The notes under the pieces are model-generated. The model was not told the DNA's origin and searched no databases. It saw nothing but the letters and a program-made list of their open reading frames with translations. A stretch of 64,000 nt of DNA from Opitutaceae bacterium. GTDB lineage: Bacteria; Verrucomicrobiota; Verrucomicrobiia; Opitutales; Opitutaceae. Below, in pieces: positions 54,658-63,241 of the stretch. The number at the start of each line of letters is the position of its first letter. The stretch's first letter is position 1. Location of the stretch: the NCBI GenBank assembly GCA_028284235.1, contig JANQSC010000009.1, forward strand, positions 62,001 to 126,000. Direction: 5' to 3'. A program made the translations under genes and the position numbers.

Positions 54658-57339
54658 GTGTTTGTGTTCCCCGCCCGTTTTCGCGCTGCTGCGGCAGTTC
54701 TTTTTTGCGCGCCCGTCTGCGTCTGGGTGTGCCTTTCGGTCGAGCCGGCGAATCCGCAGGTTGAGCGGACTGAGGACCGGAACATCCGACTCGACTGGGA
54801 GGATGCAGGGGAGGACTACGGCTATACTGTCGAAACCAGCGAGACTTTGGAGCCGGACAGTTGGGAGCCGAGTGAAGGGGAGTGGCCGATCGTGGAATCG
54901 GAATGGACGAATCCTGGCACGCTTTCCGAGGGGGGCCGCTTTTATCGAGTCATCACCGCTCTCTTGAATCCGCCATTTTTATCAGCGGACGAATTGGAAG
55001 ACGGTGACGAGGACGGATTGAGCGACTTTCGCGAGGCTCAGCTCGGAACGGACCCGACGAAGGCGGACACCGACGGGGACGGGCTGCTGGACGGTTACGA
55101 GGACTTTTTGATCAACCATCCCGACTATGCGGAACTGGCGTTAGACCCGCTGGACCCCGACAGCGACGGGGACATGATCAACGATTTCCTGGCAGTCGTG
55201 CTTTTCTTCGATTCGGGTCCACTGACGGGGGCGGCCGATGCGGACGAGGATGCGGATGGGCTGACGGATCGGCTTGAGGCGTTTTTGGGCCTGGATCCAG
55301 GAAACGCGGATACGGATGGCGATGGCGTTTCGGACAAGGACGAGCGCGATGCGGGGACCAATCCGTTCGACGCCATCGATGCGGGCGATCCCGAGTTCTA
55401 CGCTCCATTCTCGATTCCGGAACAATTCGACTATCTGGCGAATCCGGACTTGATCGGAGTCGAGTTCGACGCGTTTTTCGAAGTGTTCGGTTATGAGGAA
55501 CCCGTCCCTCCAAGTTCGGTTTCTGGCGGCGGCATCTCGATTCTAAATGACGAGGGGGCGACCCCGAGCGCAGAGGGGAATACGCCGATTGGCACCGGTG
55601 ACGGCGGTCGGAGCATCTATATGGCGCATGTGGTGGAGACGAAGGACGGGAGGAACGCGGTTAGGGTTCCGACGACGATTTGCGCCTCCGGGTTTATCCT
55701 CGTCAAGGAAGGCCAGACCATTCAGGAGGAAGTGGTGACTCGGATTGGGACCGGCGAGACATTCACTATGAGGACGCTGATCCCGTTCGATCAACTGACG
55801 CCTCAAGTGATTAACAACTGCTGTGTACAACAGGACTTGATTGACCCGGCGACGGATCCGCTGCTGGCGGAATTGGCCGAACTTTTCGGCGACGAGCTGG
55901 ACGTCTTGCGCGTCGTGACGCAGTATGTGCTCGCCCATGGGCTCATGGTGTTCGATTTGCAAGACGCGGAGCGGTTTTACCAGACTCGCGACAAGCTCGT
56001 TCGTTGCTGTGGGTACACGAAATCGGAGGCGACGGCGATATCCATGGCGATCATGGTGTTCGTCAATCTGGACTCGATCGGACTCGAGTTTCTCCTCGGA
56101 GCCTTGCCCTTCAAAATTGGCGACGCGATTAGCTTGGTCGATCGAGAGTTTTTGGAGAAGAGTATCGGGAATTATGCAGACGGATTGATCGACGACGCGG
56201 AGATTACGCAAACGATCTGCGACATCATTCTCTGGAACGTTTGCCGCAAATTCTTGCGGGAGAACGAAACCGCGGGTTGTCCTACTTTTGACGATACAGA
56301 TTTGTTGGAAGCGGCCACAGAAGGGCGAAACGGGGACAGCGGAGAAGGGCGCCCTGGAGACGACGACGACGGCAATCCAGACGCCGAGAACGTGGGACGA
56401 AGCGTACCGGTAAACTACGGGCGGACGGATCCGCCGGAAAACAATCCCCAGGGGAATCAACCACCTCCGGGAGGCGCTGCGGACGTGGAGGAAGGAAAGC
56501 GTGTCGGGGACGGTCGGCCATTCCGCGGCGATGGAAATCGCAATGGCGGGATCGACGGCAAGCCTGGCGGCGAAAACGGTGGAAACGACGAGGACGGCAA
56601 AGACGGCAAGCCGGGAGGGGGACCGAAGGGCGGAACGCCGGGCGGACCGCTGCCCGTTCCGGAGATTCCGCCGGACGATCCCCCACCCGAGGGCTGGGTG
56701 TTCGAATTTGGGGATGCGCCCGACGAAGATTTAAGCGCGGCGTATCCAGCGCCCAACGACGCGGTAGTCGGACGATTTCCCACGATTTTCAACACGACTA
56801 ATTCACGATACTCCTTGCCCGGAGCCCACATTCTCTACCCAGGATACCTTTGGCTGGGTCGGCGGTATTCTATGGAAACGGACGCTACGATTGGCGACAC
56901 GGACGACGAGACGAATCTAAATCTGCCCTTGGGGCTTTCCAATCGCGACTACTTCGACGATGGCTTGGCTCTTCCATTGAACGCTAATCCGTGCGGGTTG
57001 ACGCCGATGACCGTGGCCATAGACAGCTGGGCGGGAATCGACGTCGAGTATGTCTACGTGAATGTGTTGGTCGATTTCAACCGCGATGGCGTCTGGGCGG
57101 GAGCGGTCGAGGGCGCGGACGAATGGGCCGTGAAGAACTTCAAAGTCGCTCTGGACAAGGGGACGGAGCAGATCGTCGGCCTGCCTCCGTTTCAAACTCC
57201 CTGCGAACCTTACCCGGCGTGGACGCGCGTGCTGTTGAGCGACATTCCGGTGACCCTCGAGTTCTTCTCCACCGACGAAGGTTGGGATGGCAGCGGCTAT
57301 TTCAACTTCGGGGAAGTGGAAGACTACTATATAAAATAG
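54658..57339 (+). CDS. Large secreted protein with TSP3 calcium repeats and C-terminal GEVED domain
   Basis: 893 residues from GTG 54658, with a hydrophobic N-terminus (AAAAVLFCAPVCVWVCLS) as signal. Residues 115-240 contain thrombospondin type 3-like repeats (DGDEDGLSDFREAQLGTDP, DTDGDGLLDGYED, DTDGDGVSDKDERD) that bind calcium. A Cys-containing helical region (about 390-540: NNCCVQQD, RCCGYTKSEA) has no known match. A Gly/Pro/Asp-rich linker (about 560-675) leads to a GEVED domain: FEFGDAPDEDLSAAYPAP at the start and FNFGEVEDYYIK at the very end. GEVED and TSP3 domains are found on surface or adhesive proteins. No sorting tag is seen after GEVED. Confidence 0.85.
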   Translation: MFVFPARFRAAAAVLFCAPVCVWVCLSVEPANPQVERTEDRNIRLDWEDAGEDYGYTVETSETLEPDSWEPSEGEWPIVESEWTNPGTLSEGGRFYRVITALLNPPFLSADELEDGDEDGLSDFREAQLGTDPTKADTDGDGLLDGYEDFLINHPDYAELALDPLDPDSDGDMINDFLAVVLFFDSGPLTGAADADEDADGLTDRLEAFLGLDPGNADTDGDGVSDKDERDAGTNPFDAIDAGDPEFYAPFSIPEQFDYLANPDLIGVEFDAFFEVFGYEEPVPPSSVSGGGISILNDEGATPSAEGNTPIGTGDGGRSIYMAHVVETKDGRNAVRVPTTICASGFILVKEGQTIQEEVVTRIGTGETFTMRTLIPFDQLTPQVINNCCVQQDLIDPATDPLLAELAELFGDELDVLRVVTQYVLAHGLMVFDLQDAERFYQTRDKLVRCCGYTKSEATAISMAIMVFVNLDSIGLEFLLGALPFKIGDAISLVDREFLEKSIGNYADGLIDDAEITQTICDIILWNVCRKFLRENETAGCPTFDDTDLLEAATEGRNGDSGEGRPGDDDDGNPDAENVGRSVPVNYGRTDPPENNPQGNQPPPGGAADVEEGKRVGDGRPFRGDGNRNGGIDGKPGGENGGNDEDGKDGKPGGGPKGGTPGGPLPVPEIPPDDPPPEGWVFEFGDAPDEDLSAAYPAPNDAVVGRFPTIFNTTNSRYSLPGAHILYPGYLWLGRRYSMETDATIGDTDDETNLNLPLGLSNRDYFDDGLALPLNANPCGLTPMTVAIDSWAGIDVEYVYVNVLVDFNRDGVWAGAVEGADEWAVKNFKVALDKGTEQIVGLPPFQTPCEPYPAWTRVLLSDIPVTLEFFSTDEGWDGSGYFNFGEVEDYYIK

Positions 57340-57348
57340 CTTCAGCTC

Positions 57349-57432
57349 ATAATCTTAATCCTAATCCTAATCAAAAAAATCGAACGGGCTTGGGGGGTGT
57401 AATTTTGATTAAGATTATGATTAGGATTAGGA
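57349..57432. repeat. TTAATCCTAATC-type inverted repeat
   Basis: Two arms, 57349-57372 (ATAATCTTAATCCTAATCC...) and 57407-57432 (GATTAAGATTATGATTAGG...), use the same 12-base words in opposite orientation but in swapped order. The same words occur at 21799-21840. It lies between the convergent GEVED and sucB genes. Confidence 0.7.
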
Positions 57433-57441
57433 CTGTGTCTG

Positions 57442-58548
57442 CTAGATATCCAGCAGCAGGTGCAGCGGGTTTTCCAGAGTCTGTTTTAGGTTGACCAGGA
57501 AGGTGACCGCTTCCCGTCCGTCCACGATTCGATGGTCGTAGGAGAGGGCGAGGTACATCATCGGACGGATGACGACTTGGCCGTCGACAGCGATTGGCCG
57601 GTCTTGGATGGTGTGCATTCCAAGGATGGCGCTTTGAGGGGCGTTCAAGATGGGAGTCGACAGCATGGAGCCGAAAACGCCGCCGTTGGTGATGGTGAAT
57701 ACGCCGCCTTGTAGATCCTCGAGGCCGATTTTTCCGGCGCGCGCTTTTTCCGCGTAGTCTCGAATCCCCTTCTCGATGCCGGCGAGGCTGAGCGTTTCGC
57801 AGTCGCGCAACACGGGAACCATCAGTCCTTTTTCTGTGGATACAGCTATACCGATATCGTAGTAGTGGTTCTGGACTATGTCCGTCCCGTCGACGAGAGC
57901 GTTGATCGCCGGTACCTTTTGCAGGGCTTTGACGGTGGCTTTGACGAAGAAGGACATGAATCCCAGTTTGACTCCGTGCGTCTCGACGAAGGACTCTTGG
58001 TTTTCCGCCCGAAGGGCTTTGATAGCGGAGAGGTCGACCTCGTTGAAAGTCGTGAGCATGGCGGCTTCTTGTTGGGCGGCCACGAGGCGTTCGGCGATTT
58101 TTTGGCGCAACGGGCTCATTCGTTTGCGCGAGGTTCTGCCTTCGCTGGAAACGCTCGGCTTTGAATTGACCGCGGGCGCGGGAGCGACCGGAGGAGGCGC
58201 GGTTTGCTCGGGAGGAGGAGCCACAGGCTCGGGCTCGCTCGGGCGTTCGGCGGGAGCGCTAGCAGGTTCGGGTTCGGGAGTTGGCTCGGGCGTTCCTGAG
58301 CTCGGAGGCGCGGCGGATTCGTCGATTTCCGCGACAATTTGACCGATCTCGACTTCGTCGCCTTCTTCGGCCTTGAGGGAAATGGAACCGGCGACTTCGG
58401 CCAGGCCTTCGGAAGTGATCTTGTCCGTCTCGAGCTCGTAGATTACCTGGTCTTTCTGGACGAAGTCGCCTTCTTTGACGTGCCAGGCGGCGATGATTCC
58501 GCTGGTGATTGATTCGCCCAAGGCGGGGACTTTTATTGAAGTGGCCAT
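57442..58548 (-). CDS. sucB: 2-oxoglutarate dehydrogenase E2 (dihydrolipoamide succinyltransferase)
   Basis: Transfers the succinyl group to CoA in the TCA cycle. One lipoyl domain at residues 1-77 with the lipoyl lysine in [11 protein letters not shown] Pro/Ala/Glu-rich linker runs from 78 to about 137. The catalytic domain starts at [20 protein letters not shown] and ends with the active-site [18 protein letters not shown] (His and Asp). I see no peripheral-subunit-binding domain between linker and catalytic part, which normally holds E3; the length of 368 is correspondingly short. It is 34 bp after sucA on the same strand. No lpd gene is in the window. Confidence 0.92.
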   Translation of the reverse strand: MATSIKVPALGESITSGIIAAWHVKEGDFVQKDQVIYELETDKITSEGLAEVAGSISLKAEEGDEVEIGQIVAEIDESAAPPSSGTPEPTPEPEPASAPAERPSEPEPVAPPPEQTAPPPVAPAPAVNSKPSVSSEGRTSRKRMSPLRQKIAERLVAAQQEAAMLTTFNEVDLSAIKALRAENQESFVETHGVKLGFMSFFVKATVKALQKVPAINALVDGTDIVQNHYYDIGIAVSTEKGLMVPVLRDCETLSLAGIEKGIRDYAEKARAGKIGLEDLQGGVFTITNGGVFGSMLSTPILNAPQSAILGMHTIQDRPIAVDGQVVIRPMMYLALSYDHRIVDGREAVTFLVNLKQTLENPLHLLLDI

Positions 58549-58582
58549 GCGTAGATTGAAAGGTGGAAAGAGGGAGCGAGCG

Positions 58583-61324
58583 TCATACGAGCGATCGGGA
58601 GAAGGCGACTTGAAGGAAGGTCTCGAGTTCGCTCTTGTGGAGAGTCATGGTGCCGACGGCGGGGCTGGCGCTGGCGCCGCGTCCTGCGTAGATCGGCTTC
58701 TTTTCGAGGACTTCTTCGATGAGCGGCGCTATGTAGGACCAGGCTCCCATATTCTTGGATTCCTCTTGGCACCAGATGATCGTTTTGGCGGAGGTGTAGC
58801 GCGATACGATTTTTTTAAGCAAATCCTTGTTTAGTGGATACAGCTGCTCCACACGGATGATTGCCGCGTCGTCGATCTTGTTGAGGGTTCGATGATTGAT
58901 CAAGTCGTAGTAGACCTTGCCCGAGCAAAGGATGACGCGTTTTACCTTTTTGGCATTCGCGGCGGGGTCGTCGAGGATTTCGCTGAAGGCGTCGTTTTCG
59001 AATGCGGACCAATCCGAGGCGGCGGCCTTGTTGCGTAGCAGGGATTTCGGGGCCATGATCACCAGCGGTTTGCGAAACTCGCGCATCATTTGGCGTCGCA
59101 GGACGTGGAAGTACTGGGCGGGGGTAGTGAGGTTGCAGACTTGGATGTTCTCTTCGGCGCAGGACTGTAGAAAGCGTTCGAGTCGCGCGGACGAGTGCTC
59201 GGGGCCTTGGCCTTCGTATCCATGGGGGAGGAGCATCACGATTCCGCTGACGCGTCCCCATTTGGATTCGCTCGAGGTGATGAATTGGTCGATGACGACT
59301 TGGGCGCCGTTGGCGAAGTCGCCGAACTGGGCTTCCCAGATGCAGAGCATTTTCGGGTAGTCGATGGAGTAGCCGAAGTCGAATCCGAGCACGCCGGCTT
59401 CTGATAGAAGGGAGTTGTAGACGCAGAACTGGGCTTGATCATCCGAGAGGTTCAGCAGGGGCACGTAGCGGTCGCCGGTATGCTCGTCGTGGAGGACCGC
59501 GTGGCGCTGGCTGAATGTACCGCGTTCGCTGTCTTGACCGGAGAGTCGGACGGGAGTGCCCTCCATGAGAAGCGACCCGAATGCGAGGGCTTCCGCGTAG
59601 GACCAGTCGATTGGCTTTCGCTCGTCGAAGGCTTTGCGGCGCTGGGCAAGGAAGCGTTGGATTTTCTTGTTGAACTGTCCGGTTTCGGGGATGCCGGTCA
59701 AACCGTGGACGAGTCGCTCCAGTTTGTTGGCGCTTATGCTCGTGGGGACGGGGTCGAATGAGTACTTGGCTTGGAACTCGGCGGTGGATCCGGCGAATTG
59801 GTTGCGGCCCCGGATGTTCACTTCGGAGGCCTTTTTGACGCGTTCGAGGGACTTCTCGAGGGAGTCCTCGTATTCTTTTCGCATGGCGTCGGTTTCCGCC
59901 TGGGTGAAGGTGCCGTCTTCGACGAGCCGCTTGGTCAGGAGTTCGCTGACGGCGGGGTGCTTGGCGATCCGGTCGTAGAGTTCCGGATTGGTGAACATGG
60001 GCTCGTCGCTTTCGTTGTGGCCGTGCTTGCGGTAGCAATACATGTCGATGACGACGTCGCTTTGGAAGGCCTGCCGAAACTCGATGGCGAGTTGGGTCAC
60101 GAACACGACTGCTTGGGGGTCGTCACCGTTGACGTGGAAAATCGGCGCTTCGATCATCTTGGCGATGTCGGTGCAGTAGCGGGTGGAGCGGGCTTCTTTT
60201 GGCGTGGTGGTGAAGCCGATTTGGTTGTTGACGATGATGTGGAGCGTGCCGCCGGTCCGGTATCCGGGGAGCTGGGAGAAGTTGAGGACTTCGGCCACGA
60301 CTCCTTGTCCGGCGAAAGCGGCGTCGCCGTGTATCAAAACAGGCAGGACCTTTTTTCGCTCGGTGTCGCCGAGGATGCGCTGTCGGGCGCGGGCTTTGCC
60401 TTCCACGACGGGATTGACGATCTCCAGGTGGGAGGGGTTGGAGGCGAGCCGGATTTCAACTTGATCGCCTTCTTTCGTCTCGATGACCTTTTCGTATCCA
60501 AGATGGTATTTCACGTCGCCATCGCCGGCGACGGTGTCGGGCACGTAGTTGTCGCCGAATTCCTCGAAGATGAAATCGTAGGATTTCTTTAAGGTATTAG
60601 CGAGGACGTTGAGTCGACCGCGGTGGGCCATGCCCATGACGATTTCCTTGATGCCGAGTCGGCCGCAGTGCTCAAGGGCGTTGTCGAGGCAGGGGATGAG
60701 CGTTTCGCCGCCTTCGAGCGAGAATCGCTTTTGTCCCGAGTAGCGGGTGTGGAGAAAGCGCTCGAAGGCTTCCGCGGCGAACACTTTGCGAAGTATCCGG
60801 TTTTTGGTTTTAACGGGGAATTCGATGCGTCCTTGCAGAGGCTCGATCTTGGACTGGATCCAGCGTCGGGCCTCGGTGTTCTGCATGTGGATGTACTCGT
60901 AGCCAATATTGCCGCAGTAGGTTTTGCGCAGGGCGTCGATCAGCTTGCGGAGCGAAATGGCGCTTCCCTCGAGGAAATGACCGGAATCGAACGTTTGGTC
61001 GAGGTCGTTCTCGGCGAGGCCGAATCGCTCGAGCTCCAAATCGGGATTCGCGGGTGGCGGTCCCGTTAACGGGTCCAAGTCCGCCTGAGTGTGGCCGATG
61101 CTGCGATACCGGTAGATCAAGCTCGACACGTTCATCTGCTTGGACGCGGAATCGGAGCGAGCGGCGCCGTTTTTGCCGTGCGTTTTGGGCGGACGCGTCA
61201 GGGCGAGTTCGAAGCCTTCGAAAAAGGCGGCCCATTGCGTGTCGACCGCCGAAGGGTCGTTCTTCCATTTCTCGTAGTTCTCGTCGATTAGATCGGCGTT
61301 GGAGCGCGTGGCGATCGTCAGCAT
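58583..61324 (-). CDS. sucA: 2-oxoglutarate dehydrogenase E1 (thiamine-dependent)
   Basis: Decarboxylates 2-oxoglutarate and passes the succinyl group to E2. 913 residues, usual length. The N-terminal E2-contact motif is [15 protein letters not shown]. Thiamine-site parts are [21 protein letters not shown] and [15 protein letters not shown]; the C-terminal half includes [20 protein letters not shown] and [17 protein letters not shown], ending [14 protein letters not shown]. First gene of the sucA-sucB operon. It diverges from the small gene at 61540. Confidence 0.96.
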   Translation of the reverse strand: MLTIATRSNADLIDENYEKWKNDPSAVDTQWAAFFEGFELALTRPPKTHGKNGAARSDSASKQMNVSSLIYRYRSIGHTQADLDPLTGPPPANPDLELERFGLAENDLDQTFDSGHFLEGSAISLRKLIDALRKTYCGNIGYEYIHMQNTEARRWIQSKIEPLQGRIEFPVKTKNRILRKVFAAEAFERFLHTRYSGQKRFSLEGGETLIPCLDNALEHCGRLGIKEIVMGMAHRGRLNVLANTLKKSYDFIFEEFGDNYVPDTVAGDGDVKYHLGYEKVIETKEGDQVEIRLASNPSHLEIVNPVVEGKARARQRILGDTERKKVLPVLIHGDAAFAGQGVVAEVLNFSQLPGYRTGGTLHIIVNNQIGFTTTPKEARSTRYCTDIAKMIEAPIFHVNGDDPQAVVFVTQLAIEFRQAFQSDVVIDMYCYRKHGHNESDEPMFTNPELYDRIAKHPAVSELLTKRLVEDGTFTQAETDAMRKEYEDSLEKSLERVKKASEVNIRGRNQFAGSTAEFQAKYSFDPVPTSISANKLERLVHGLTGIPETGQFNKKIQRFLAQRRKAFDERKPIDWSYAEALAFGSLLMEGTPVRLSGQDSERGTFSQRHAVLHDEHTGDRYVPLLNLSDDQAQFCVYNSLLSEAGVLGFDFGYSIDYPKMLCIWEAQFGDFANGAQVVIDQFITSSESKWGRVSGIVMLLPHGYEGQGPEHSSARLERFLQSCAEENIQVCNLTTPAQYFHVLRRQMMREFRKPLVIMAPKSLLRNKAAASDWSAFENDAFSEILDDPAANAKKVKRVILCSGKVYYDLINHRTLNKIDDAAIIRVEQLYPLNKDLLKKIVSRYTSAKTIIWCQEESKNMGAWSYIAPLIEEVLEKKPIYAGRGASASPAVGTMTLHKSELETFLQVAFSRSLV

Positions 61325-61539
61325 GTCAGCATTCTTTGCGTGGAAATGGAATTGATTGTTAAGGCAAAAATTGTCTTGGTTAACAATGAATTGGCCTCTA
61401 TAAAACCGTTAGGGCTCTCGGCTGCGCGAGTAAAGCAAAAGGCGACTTAGGAGGTCAGTTATTTGGGCGAGCGCAATTGGTTGCTGAAAAGGGTAGCCAA
61501 AGGCGGCGGGATTGGTAGAAACGGAGTTTTTCGGAAATC

Positions 61540-61773
61540 ATGGTACATGAATCTATCAGAGCGGCGCTTCTTTCGGTTCAAGAGGGAATCCGCGACTCGG
61601 AATCGACTAAAGTGGTGGACGGATTGAAGTCGCTGGACGCGTTGTTGGCGACGCATCGAAGCGAACTGGATCCACAGCTGGTTCATTTTTTGTCCCGCCG
61701 GAGCTACGAGAAGGCTTTGATGTTCTTGGACGGGGAAGGGAACATTCCTAAAGGCGTTTGCGGCGGGCGTTAA
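61540..61773 (+). CDS. Small helical protein of unknown function upstream of a SUI1-type factor
   Basis: 77 residues, soluble, mainly helical (ESIRAALLSVQEGIRD, LKSLDALLATHRSELDPQLVHFL). No family recognised. It ends GVCGGR. It starts at an ATG with only a distant GGAG upstream and stops 14 bp before the SUI1-type gene, so the two probably share a message. Coding is supported by the intact frame and the operon position, not by homology. Confidence 0.6.
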   Translation: MVHESIRAALLSVQEGIRDSESTKVVDGLKSLDALLATHRSELDPQLVHFLSRRSYEKALMFLDGEGNIPKGVCGGR

Positions 61774-61787
61774 CTGAGGAGCGAACT

Positions 61788-62189
61788 ATGGGAAAGCGAA
61801 AGCGTCGCGTGGATACGGACGGAGGCGATTCCCCATTTGGGGCGAACCCGTTCGAAAACTTGAGCGGAGCCGGGCTGCCTGAGCAGCCGCGTTCGGAGCA
61901 ACAACCAGAGGCGAAACGAGTCGAGTCTGCGCCGCAACGAAAGAACCGGGGTCGAGTGGACGTGGTCCGCCAGCGATCGGCGGGCGGGGGCGGCTGGATG
62001 ACGGTCGCCAAGAATTTCGTGGGAATATCGATCGAGGAGAAAACGGCGCTCAAAAAGTCGATACAGAAGCGCTGTGGCGTAGGCGGATCGCTGAAGGCGG
62101 GGAATATCGAGATTCAGGGAGACAAACGCGAAGAAGTGAAGGCGACCTTGGAGGCGGCGGGTTTCCGAGTGGTTTTCGCCGGGGGGTGA
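61788..62189 (+). CDS. SUI1/eIF1-like translation factor (YciH family)
   Basis: ATG 61788 is preceded by GAGGAG; the in-frame GTG-like start at 61758 would overlap the small gene. Residues 1-55 are a charged, disordered tail (MGKRKRRVDTDGGDSPFG). The SUI1 domain (about 58-133) shows NRGRVDVVRQRSAGGGGWMT, the CGVGGSLKAGNIEIQGDKRE loop and the C-terminal AAGFRVVFAGG. The GVGGS loop is the usual mark of eIF1/YciH proteins, thought to affect start-codon choice and tested for translation of leaderless messages. 133 residues. Confidence 0.9.
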   Translation: MGKRKRRVDTDGGDSPFGANPFENLSGAGLPEQPRSEQQPEAKRVESAPQRKNRGRVDVVRQRSAGGGGWMTVAKNFVGISIEEKTALKKSIQKRCGVGGSLKAGNIEIQGDKREEVKATLEAAGFRVVFAGG

Positions 62190-62203
62190 GTCTCGACAAA
62201 CGC

Positions 62204-62224
62204 GGCTCGCTCGGCGATCGAGCC
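62204..62224. terminator. Short hairpin between convergent SUI1 and metF genes
   Basis: GGCTCG (62204-62209) pairs with CGAGCC (62219-62224) around nine bases, 14 bp after the SUI1 stop. No T run follows, so terminator function is weakly supported. Confidence 0.3.
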
Positions 62225-62252
62225 CTACCATTAGCGACTGCGTGGACAATCG

Positions 62253-63140
62253 CTATGCGAGACGCGAGCGGGCTTCGTTTATGAGTTGAATGGCGGATTC
62301 CGCTTTGTTGAGGGCGTAGATATGCACTCCGGGGGCGCCACGGTCGAGGAGCTCGGCGATTTGGTCGCTCGCCCATTGGACGCCGATTTCGCGAACAGCG
62401 GCAGGGTTGTCTTCGACTTGGCTCAATTTGGACTCGAGCGAACGCGGCAGTTCGGACTGGCAAAGCTGGGTGATGCGCTTGATTTGCTTGAGAGCGAGCA
62501 CGGGCATGATGCCTGGGACCACGGGCAGGTCGATACCGCGTTCGCGCACTTTCTCGACGTAGTCGAAGTAGGCGTCGTTTTCGAAGAAAAGCTGAGTGGT
62601 GATGAAGGAAGCGCCGGCGTCAGTCTTGATTTTCAGAGCGTCGAGGTCCGACTCGAGCGAGGTTGCCTCGGGATGTTTTTCGGGGTATCCGGCTACGCCC
62701 ATGCAAATGTTGGGGTAGCGTTGCTGGATGAATGCGACGAGGTCGCTGGCGTATTTGAATCCGCCTTTGGTGACGGGGAATTCGGTCTGGCCCTGCGGGG
62801 CGTCGCCGCGGAGCGCCATGATGTTGCGGTAGCCTTCGGCGTAAAACTCGTCGATGATGTCGCCTAGCTCGGCGCGATCGGATCCGACGCAAGTGAAATG
62901 GGGCATGACGTTCAGGCCAACCTCGTTTTTCATGCGTCGACTGACCGTAGCGGAGAGGTCGCGCGTGCTGCCGCCGGCCCCGTAGGTGACGGAGACGAAA
63001 TCGGGATCGCAGGCGGAAATCCGCTGGGCCGCGTCGATCAGCGTGTCGACCGACTCCGCGGACTTCGGAGGGAAAAACTCGACGGAAAGCAGGGGTCTCC
63101 CCGCGCTCAGCAAAGTCGTTATGGGTTCTTGGTCGGACAT
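62253..63140 (-). CDS. metF: 5,10-methylenetetrahydrofolate reductase
   Basis: Flavoprotein reducing methylene-THF to methyl-THF for methionine synthesis. 295 residues, the usual bacterial size. MetF signatures: SVEFFPPKSAE (the catalytic Glu), DPDFVSVTYGAGGSTRD, PHFTCVGSDRAEL, NIMALRGDAP and ASFITTQLFFENDAYFDYV. Near the end, GAPGVHIYALNKAE is also conserved. It follows the rlmN gene on the same strand with about 100 bp between; one transcript is possible. Confidence 0.96.
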   Translation of the reverse strand: MSDQEPITTLLSAGRPLLSVEFFPPKSAESVDTLIDAAQRISACDPDFVSVTYGAGGSTRDLSATVSRRMKNEVGLNVMPHFTCVGSDRAELGDIIDEFYAEGYRNIMALRGDAPQGQTEFPVTKGGFKYASDLVAFIQQRYPNICMGVAGYPEKHPEATSLESDLDALKIKTDAGASFITTQLFFENDAYFDYVEKVRERGIDLPVVPGIMPVLALKQIKRITQLCQSELPRSLESKLSQVEDNPAAVREIGVQWASDQIAELLDRGAPGVHIYALNKAESAIQLINEARSRLA

Positions 63141-63241
63141 CTGATATCAACGTATGCGGATTTGTTGATATGTAAAATTAAATTGGCGATGCAATCCAAA
63201 AATGAGGCGTCGTCTCAGATTCTTACTCGTAAGGCACGCTG

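Noticed and set aside
55000-55400. Tandem DNA repeat in the TSP3 region
   Set aside because: It reflects the repeated DxDGDG codons of the protein, not a DNA element.
57349-57432. Possible CRISPR or telomere-like array from repeated TTAGGATTA words
   Set aside because: Only a few irregular units, arranged as inverted arms, without spacers or cas genes.
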